A stretch of 11,484 nt of DNA from JBEKLJ01 sp050010255 (GTDB taxonomy: Bacteria > Acidobacteriota > Terriglobia > Bryobacterales > Bryobacteraceae), in contig JBEKLJ010000112.1 of assembly GCA_050010255.1 (NCBI GenBank), positions 1 to 11,484 of the forward strand. Reading direction: 5' to 3'. The notes under the pieces were generated by a model. The model had not been told where the DNA came from and did no database searches. It worked only from the letters and a program-made list of their open reading frames with translations. This document shows positions 7,117 to 11,484 of this stretch, piece after piece. How positions within the stretch are numbered: the stretch's first letter is position 1; each line of letters starts with the position of its first letter. The translations under genes and the position numbers were made by a program.

Positions 7117-8468
7117 CGCCCGGCCGTTTTGGCCCTGGTTCTTTCGGCCGGGCCTGCTCGGCCGCCTGCGGAGCCCCAAAGCCTGCCAACCTGGAATCTC
7201 ACCAGCTCGATCGAGAATGCGACACCGCTGGAAAAGAAATAGAGCAAATGAAAAGGAATCGCAGCCAGCGCAAAGAACTTGCCGCGTTCGGCCGCCAGAA
7301 AGAGGTAGAACTGCTGGTTCGCCACCACCAGGCCCAGCAGGAGAAGCAGAAGCAGTAATGCCATCGGCTTCCACGGGAAATAGACCCAGACCAATCCGGC
7401 GGCCACAAGACTGTAGCCGCCTACCCAGACTCCAGTCCGCCGCCGCCACGTTTCCCGCGAGTACGCGTAGCGGTGCCGGATAAACAGCCCTAACGCCGCG
7501 ATCACAACCATGGGGATGATGGCGTACATGCGAAACGCGTAGGCGAGCCCCGCAATCACAATCAGCATCGCTCCCATGATCGACGAGACCATGGACGAGT
7601 GACGGGACCACCCCTCGACCCAGTACCCGGAAAGGAGAATGAAGAACGTGGCAAACAACGGCGTCAGGAAATACGCATGCCAATGCAGCGCGAGGTACGC
7701 GCCCATCATGGCCGCCAGGCACACCAACGCCACGCTGATACGCTGGCTGATGCGGAGGCTCAACGCGTCTGGCATGTGGCCGCTACGGAGGGACAAGTGG
7801 GACCAGGGAAGCGCCCGATAGAAGAAGTCCGTCCCGATCATGTTGCGAAGGCTCCAACTCTTCAGGTGCTTCACCTGGATATCCGGGCACAGAATCAGAT
7901 TGCGATTGGCCTGAGCCAGGCGGTATCCCAATTCGATGTCTTCGATCGCAGGCGCCTGGTACATCTCATTGAACCCGCCGAACGCGAGAAAAACGGATTT
8001 GCGAATGGCCCCGCAACCCGCCCAGAATGTAACCGCCTCCCGCGGTGACGATTGGTGGACAAAATAGTGCAACAGGTTGCGATACTGGGACACGAAGGTG
8101 GAAACGGAAGGGGAACGATCGTACGATCCCATCAGCGCATCGAGGCTGGGATCGTTGTCAAACTCAGCCACGATTCTGCGGATCGTGTCGGAGTGGACGC
8201 ACACATCCGCGTCGATAAATAGCAGCACGTCGCCGGAGGCGGCCTGGGCGCCGATGTTGCGGGCGCGGGCCGGTCCAAGGCGGCCGCCGGTGGACAGCAC
8301 CTTCGCACCATGCTCCCTGGCGACATCGCCGGACCCGTCCGTCGACCCGTCGTCCACAACGATGCATTCCAGGGGAGCGGTCTGCGAAGTCCGCAAGCTC
8401 GCCAGGCAGAGACCCAAATTGCCGGCGTCGCTGTAGACCGGTATCACAACCGATACCCGCGGTCGCAT
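7113..8468 (-). CDS. GT2-family glycosyltransferase with C-terminal membrane helices
   Basis: A 451-residue protein. The GT-A domain occupies about 1-235: RVSVVIPVYSDAGNL at the start, VVDDGSTDGS at 38-46 (nucleotide-sugar binding), FIDADVC at 84-90 (DxD-type metal site, Asp86/Asp88), a GCGAIRKSVFLAFGGFNE acceptor loop at 151-168, and EDIELGYRL at 176-184 (the ED motif with the likely catalytic base). From about 243 on, hydrophobic segments lie near 243-260, 266-281, 294-311, 315-331, 350-364, 368-383 and 398-421, so the enzyme is membrane-anchored and probably acts on a lipid carrier or membrane acceptor. I chose the ATG at 8468 because it directly precedes the conserved first strand; the frame is open to 8696 but the upstream residues look random. 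There is no clear ribosome site and the candidate -10 is very close, so the message may have a very short leader. First gene of the minus-strand run. Confidence 0.9.
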   Translation of the reverse strand: MRPRVSVVIPVYSDAGNLGLCLASLRTSQTAPLECIVVDDGSTDGSGDVAREHGAKVLSTGGRLGPARARNIGAQAASGDVLLFIDADVCVHSDTIRRIVAEFDNDPSLDALMGSYDRSPSVSTFVSQYRNLLHYFVHQSSPREAVTFWAGCGAIRKSVFLAFGGFNEMYQAPAIEDIELGYRLAQANRNLILCPDIQVKHLKSWSLRNMIGTDFFYRALPWSHLSLRSGHMPDALSLRISQRISVALVCLAAMMGAYLALHWHAYFLTPLFATFFILLSGYWVEGWSRHSSMVSSIMGAMLIVIAGLAYAFRMYAIIPMVVIAALGLFIRHRYAYSRETWRRRTGVWVGGYSLVAAGLVWVYFPWKPMALLLLLLLLGLVVANQQFYLFLAAERGKFFALAAIPFHLLYFFSSGVAFSIELVRFQVGRLWGSAGGRAGPAERTRAKTAGR

Positions 8469-8482
8469 AGTGCTGTCGATAT

Positions 8483-8511
8483 AGTATAAACGGAACCACG
8501 GTGTGCGATCA
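8483..8511 (-). promoter_or_regulatory. Candidate promoter for the GT2-deacetylase-radical SAM-flippase run
   Basis: On the minus strand, TATACT (8488-8483) lies 14 bases upstream of the ATG at 8468 and has a weak -35 match, TGATCG (8511-8506), 17 bases away. Transcription would start about 7 bases before the ATG, giving a nearly leaderless message, which agrees with the missing ribosome site. The weak -35 keeps confidence low. Confidence 0.33.
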
Positions 8512-8689
8512 CGGCTGCTTTGGGTGAGTTTGGTACTGGCGGCCAGTCGGCACGACGGTTCTAAGACAATAGTTTGCATAGGGCCGGCCGAGTTCTGGCA
8601 TCCTCTCAGGCGCAGCGAGAAGTGTCGCCGACTCACACACCTGTCGCGTTCGTGGGAGCCGGCCGATCCAGTTCCGGCCATCACCCTGG
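8512..8689. other. Spacer between the divergent glycan operons, upstream of the decayed fragment
   Basis: Open frames exist on both strands, but none reads like a conserved protein, and I see no RNA gene, repeat or operator-like palindrome. It is probably degraded sequence from the 5' part of the membrane glycosyltransferase whose recognisable fragment begins near 8690. Confidence 0.4.
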
Positions 8690-9010
8690 TCCTCACCGGC
8701 CCTGCTGCGGGCGAATTTCTTCGATCCGCGTTTCGGTTTGTTCCCCTATTGCCCGGGACTGTTGCTTGCTTTTCTGGCGCCGCTGGCCATTCGCGCCCGG
8801 CAGCACTTGCCCGGCCGCAAAATGCGGTTGATTCGCATCTACTGCCTCTTGTTCGTGTCGTCTTGTGCGGCCAACCAGTACTCTTGGCTGCAACCTGCGA
8901 TCGGCTTCCGGTAGCTGGTCCCGGTGGTCCCGCTCCTGGCTCTGATTGCCATACAAGGGGCGCTACTGTTGCCGCGGATCGTGCAGTGGGGGTTCGCGAT
9001 CGCCTCGGAC
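8690..9010 (+). pseudogene. Decayed membrane glycosyltransferase-like gene fragment with in-frame TAG
   Basis: Read in one frame (codons from 8714), the + strand gives NFFDPRFGLFPYCPGLLLAF, a hydrophobic helix, a basic loop, a second helix, then CAANQYSWLQPAIGFR, a TAG stop at 8912-8914, then LVPVVPLLALIAIQGALLLP and VQWGFAIAS. The sequence on both sides of the stop reads as one continuous membrane protein. A single base change from TAC (Tyr) to TAG would explain it, since FRYLVPVVP is the expected run in the large GT-C-like membrane proteins I associate with this motif set. Both ends are lost: before about 8690 and after about 9010 the frame stops looking like protein. It is therefore an internal fragment of about 105 codons. 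The call comes from memory of the family pattern rather than a search. Confidence 0.6.
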
Positions 9011-9085
9011 CCTGACTGGCTATGCAGCACTCCGGCTTGCGGAGGCGAAGGCGGCTCCCGCAGGGAAGAACCGCAACTCAGAGGA

Positions 9086-9112
9086 TTGAAGGTGGGCGGC
9101 TGGATGTATACT
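9086..9112 (+). promoter_or_regulatory. Candidate promoter for the GT8-GT2-GT2 run
   Basis: TATACT at 9107-9112 lies 22 bases before the ATG at 9135. TTGAAG at 9086-9091 matches the -35 box at four of six positions, but with a short 15-base spacer. A transcript would start near 9119 and have a leader of about 16 bases, including GAGAG as ribosome site. This is consensus matching only, and the spacer is suboptimal. Confidence 0.3.
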
Positions 9113-9134
9113 ACGTGGGAGCCGAGAGTCCAGA

Positions 9135-10199
9135 ATGGAAATTGCGGATCATGTCATGCCGGCAACCCGGGCTGTGATGAAGGCCGATCCGTCTCTTCGT
9201 GTTTGCTCTTACGAGGACCGCCCTGAGGCGATGGACGCATTGATATTGATGGGAGAGTCCTTGTGCCGCGCGAATGTGGAAGTCTCGCTGCATCTGACCG
9301 TGCCGGACCCGCCGGCTGCAGTCCGCGCTTGGGCCCAACGCAGACCGGAGGTGATTCTCTCCACAACGCGGCCGGCTGAGGTGAGCGGCTGGGACGTTAA
9401 GCCGTGGCTATTGCTCCAGGAGTTGTCCGAGGAGAGGCAGGAGGTGCTCTGGCTCGACAGCGACATGATCGTCACGGGTTCGATCTCGAAGATCCTCCAG
9501 GAGTTTCCGCGTGAATCCCTGATCTTCGCGCAAGAGTGGAGCCGGGGGAGCGTTCCGGTGAGCCATTTGTGGGAGTTGCCTTCCATGCGCCCGGTGCCGG
9601 TGTTCAACAATTGCTTCATACGCGCGACGCAGGCTCATCGGCCGCTGCTGGAACGTTGGCTTCAGATGACCCGCGACCCGCGCTACCGTGAGGCGCAGGC
9701 GCTGCCTTTTGAACGGCGGCCGATTCAAGTGGCACATGATGGATGGCTGCTGATCGCCTTGCTGGAGAGCGAGGAATTCGGCGGAGTGCCTTTCGGGTGC
9801 ATTCGCCTGGGCCGCCACATCGCCCAGTGCGCGGGATCGTCGGGCTACCGGCCCCACCACCGTTTACTCGATTTGTTCCGAGGGCTTCCACCGCTGATCC
9901 ACGGCCTCGGACGCAAACCCTGGGAGTTCAGGCGCGAGCGAAGCCGTATCCGGCGGTTCCTGTTCGATCTTGCAACCGATGTGTCCCCCTACGTCCTGGC
10001 GGCGCGGAGGGTCGCAAGAGACATCGATATGACCGCCGATTGGCTTGAACCGCGCACCCGGCTGGGCGCGATGCTCCGGAGACTGACTGCCGGCCACCCG
10101 GGAATGGCCGGGCTCCCTTTGGCGAGCATTCATGCTCTCCACATCAAAATCAGCCAGATGATGGCATCAAGAGAGAGAGAGAGAGATAAGGGACGATGA
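9135..10199 (+). CDS. GT8-like glycosyltransferase (nucleotide-diphospho-sugar transferase fold)
   Basis: A 354-residue protein with GT-A hallmarks of the GT8-like group. VLWLDSDMIVTGSI at 104-117 carries the DxD metal/sugar-nucleotide site (Asp108, Asp110) with the usual hydrophobic strand before it. PVFNNCFIRA at 155-164 corresponds to the FNxG-like strand. HDGWLLIALL at 201-210 is the acceptor-side helix. HGLGRKPW at 256-263 is the HxGxxKPW motif that contacts the donor diphosphate. No membrane helix or signal is seen, so it should act in the cytosol on a membrane-bound or soluble acceptor. ATGs at 9135, 9156 and 9177 are all possible; the strong family-like sequence (LRVCSYEDRPEAMDAL) begins only after the third. 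The first is kept because GAGAG precedes it. The C-terminus ends in an Arg-Glu repeat encoded by a GA dinucleotide tract. Its TGA overlaps the ATG of the next gene. Confidence 0.82.
   Translation: MEIADHVMPATRAVMKADPSLRVCSYEDRPEAMDALILMGESLCRANVEVSLHLTVPDPPAAVRAWAQRRPEVILSTTRPAEVSGWDVKPWLLLQELSEERQEVLWLDSDMIVTGSISKILQEFPRESLIFAQEWSRGSVPVSHLWELPSMRPVPVFNNCFIRATQAHRPLLERWLQMTRDPRYREAQALPFERRPIQVAHDGWLLIALLESEEFGGVPFGCIRLGRHIAQCAGSSGYRPHHRLLDLFRGLPPLIHGLGRKPWEFRRERSRIRRFLFDLATDVSPYVLAARRVARDIDMTADWLEPRTRLGAMLRRLTAGHPGMAGLPLASIHALHIKISQMMASRERERDKGR
10170..10186 (+). repeat. GA dinucleotide tract (8.5 units)
   Basis: Seventeen bases of alternating A and G encode the SRERER end of the GT8-like protein and stop 9 bases before the next gene's ATG. 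Such tracts can slip during replication. Loss of one unit would bring the TAA at 10187-10189 into frame. Gain of one unit would extend the protein to a TGA at 10312-10314, well inside the next gene. Either change alters only the C-terminal tail but would shift the stop relative to the next ATG and so affect coupling. Confidence 0.9.
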
Positions 10200-11146
10200 C
10201 TGGGCAAGGCTGCATGGCTGCGCCGGAGGGACCGCCGGGCGGTATTGGCATGAAGCGCCCTCCGCGTATATCGGTCGTAATCGCGTCCGTCGTAGGCGCA
10301 CCGTTCATCGATGAATGCCTGGATTCGCTGGAGCGACAGGCGAAGAATTGCGGCGCGGAAGTCATCGTCGTGGCTTGTGGAGCCGCCGAATACGCCGCCC
10401 GCATCGCGGGTAAGTTCTCCTGGGTGCGTGTCATCCATCGCACCGAACGCGAAACCGTGCCGGATCTGCGCCGCCATGGAGTGGAGGAGGCCAGCGGCGA
10501 TATCGTTGCCATTATTGAGGAGCACTGTCTGGCCGCTCCGGACTGGCTGCAGCAGGCCATGGAAGCGCACGCCGGCGGCGATTTCGGGGTGGTCGGCGGC
10601 CCGGTCGTGGATTACGCCTATCCCCGGCTGCGCGACTGGGTGGTGTACTTCTGCGAATACAATAGCTACCTGCCTCCCTGGCAGGAGGGGGGCGCGCACG
10701 ATCTGGGCAGCGCCAACATCGCCTATTCTCGCGCCGTCCTTCTGAAATACAAGGACCTGTTGGGCGCCGGCTATTGGGAAGCCGGGCTGCATCCGCGACT
10801 CATGGCCGATGGCGTGAAGTTCCATGCCGTCCCGGCCATGGTGGTGCACCATCGCGGACCTTTCAATTACGGATACTATTTACGGCAAAGGTATTGGTTC
10901 AGCCGCGCCTTCGCGGGGGCCCGCAAGTTGCCGCCTTCGCGTAAGGCCGCCTACCTTCTGGCATCGCCATTGGTGCCGTTCCTGTTGTTGGCGCGGATGG
11001 CGCTGCGTGTGTCAAAACAGCATTGTCATATGGATAAGTTCGCCCAATCGCTGCCGTTGCTGATCCCCGCTCTGATCGTCTACGCGGCTGGTGAATGCGT
11101 CGGCTACCTGGCTGGGCCGGGCGACGCGCTGCTGAAGGTGGAATAG
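10196..11146 (+). CDS. GT2-family glycosyltransferase with Glu-Glu-His in place of DxD
   Basis: A 316-residue protein. RISVVIASV at 24-32 is the first GT-A strand. EVIVVACG at 55-62 is the second strand, but the acidic residues that normally end it are missing. VAIIEEHCLAAPDWL at 104-118 sits where the DxD metal site is expected and has Glu-Glu-His. VVGGPVVDY at 132-140 and DLGSANIAYSRAVL at 169-182 are the acceptor loop. WEAGLHPRLMADG at 194-206 corresponds to the usual ED/ExxLHxxL base region. Hydrophobic segments near 252-270 and 285-305 may anchor it. The ATG at 10196 overlaps the GT8 stop and has AAGGG just upstream; a second ATG at 10250 (codon 19), directly before the conserved strand, is an alternative. 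The donor and acceptor are unknown. The next gene has the same kind of motif. Confidence 0.82.
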   Translation: MTGQGCMAAPEGPPGGIGMKRPPRISVVIASVVGAPFIDECLDSLERQAKNCGAEVIVVACGAAEYAARIAGKFSWVRVIHRTERETVPDLRRHGVEEASGDIVAIIEEHCLAAPDWLQQAMEAHAGGDFGVVGGPVVDYAYPRLRDWVVYFCEYNSYLPPWQEGGAHDLGSANIAYSRAVLLKYKDLLGAGYWEAGLHPRLMADGVKFHAVPAMVVHHRGPFNYGYYLRQRYWFSRAFAGARKLPPSRKAAYLLASPLVPFLLLARMALRVSKQHCHMDKFAQSLPLLIPALIVYAAGECVGYLAGPGDALLKVE

Positions 11147-11484
11147 ATGGCTCCTGGCGAGAATCCCCCTCTTTCGGTCGTGGTGGCAATCGTCAGCGAT
11201 ACCACGGACCATCCCGATACGGCCCACCTGGCGCCCTGCTTAGAGGCCCTGTGCCGGCAGCCCCTGGCGTCCACGATCGAGATCATCGTTCCGTATCATC
11301 CCTCGGTAAAGGGAATCGCTGCTCTGAAGGAGCGGTATCCGAACGTGCATTTCCTGGAAGTGGCGGACCTGCGGACATACACCGGGGCCGGTGGCAGCCG
11401 GGAGCACCACGACGAGTTGCGCGCTCGAGGCCTGGCTGTGGCGCGGGGCAGCGTGGTGGCGTTGATTGAAGACCACGGCATCGT
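11147..11484 (+). CDS. GT2-like glycosyltransferase with Glu-Asp-His motif, N-terminal part (3' end outside window)
   Basis: The ATG at 11147 directly follows the TAG of the previous gene, and AAGGTGGA 4 bases upstream is a strong ribosome site. The frame stays open for 112 codons to the right edge. LSVVVAIVSDTTDHPDTAHL gives the first strand and a long first loop; TIEIIVPYHPSVKGI (43-57) is the second strand with its turn. A conserved-looking GAGGSREHHDELRARGLAVA (about 80-99) leads into VVALIEDHGI (103-112). The EDH triad at 108-110 is in the same place as EEH in the preceding gene and stands where DxD normally lies. The two genes are probably diverged relatives acting in consecutive steps. 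The acceptor half is missing, so specificity cannot be addressed. Confidence 0.78.
   Translation, partial: MAPGENPPLSVVVAIVSDTTDHPDTAHLAPCLEALCRQPLASTIEIIVPYHPSVKGIAALKERYPNVHFLEVADLRTYTGAGGSREHHDELRARGLAVARGSVVALIEDHGI

Noticed and set aside
7117..7722. Long N-terminal extension of the deacetylase frame
   Set aside because: It overlaps the strongly supported GT2 gene, its translation is Cys/Gly/Arg-rich without pattern, and the ATGA overlap gives a natural start.
10170..10199. Phase-variable fusion of the GT8-like protein to the following GT2 enzyme
   Set aside because: The frame shift that would match the GT2 frame meets a TAA at 10187-10189 before reaching it, so no fusion protein can form.
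10130..10852. 240-codon minus-strand frame opposite the GT2 gene
   Set aside because: It mirrors the codon bias of the + strand gene, which has clear GT2 motifs; the minus frame has none.
1..11484. CRISPR arrays, tRNA or rRNA genes, insertion sequences, phage genes
   Set aside because: No spaced repeats, cloverleaf with CCA-type end, rRNA-like blocks, terminal inverted repeats, or transposase/integrase motifs were seen on either strand.

Overview
The window is GC-rich (roughly 60% by eye) bacterial chromosomal DNA densely packed with surface-glycan genes. Protein style (large integral-membrane glycosyltransferases, a Wzx-type flippase, a SPASM radical SAM enzyme and GT2 enzymes with a Glu-Asp-His type motif) reminds me of soil Acidobacteriota of the Solibacter/Bryobacter kind. 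That assignment is an impression from protein style; there is no rRNA, tRNA or housekeeping gene here to test it.

Layout. (1) 3-1178, + strand: the 3' part of a polytopic GT-C-like membrane protein that runs in from the left edge. (2) 2804-1183, - strand: a GT87-type membrane glycosyltransferase followed 5 bases later by a 64-codon remnant of an acyltransferase-3 (OafA-like) gene whose start and end are joined in frame with the middle missing. (3) 2805-3543: an intergenic stretch with a good candidate promoter for the GT87 gene and, on the + strand, the decayed C-terminal part of another membrane glycosyltransferase. (4) 8468-3544, - strand: a four-gene run, GT2 glycosyltransferase with C-terminal membrane helices, polysaccharide deacetylase (ATGA overlap), a 171-base gap, radical SAM/SPASM protein, and flippase (TAA directly followed by ATG). 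(5) 8469-9134: a candidate promoter for that run plus a second decayed membrane glycosyltransferase, recognisable on the + strand with an in-frame TAG. (6) 9135-11484, + strand: a tightly coupled run of a GT8-like transferase, a GT2 enzyme (ATGA overlap) and a second GT2 enzyme (TAG directly followed by ATG) that runs off the right edge.

Together this looks like a locus for building and exporting a surface polysaccharide or glycolipid. Cytosolic GT2/GT8 enzymes would build a lipid-linked oligosaccharide, the flippase would move it across the inner membrane, GT-C enzymes would add polyprenyl-phosphate sugars on the periplasmic face, and the deacetylase would trim acetyl groups. The radical SAM enzyme has no obvious standard role in such a pathway and is the least explained intact gene. 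Three gene remnants of the same functional type in 11 kb indicate active gain and loss of glycan-modifying genes. I found no transposase, integrase, tRNA, CRISPR array or phage gene.
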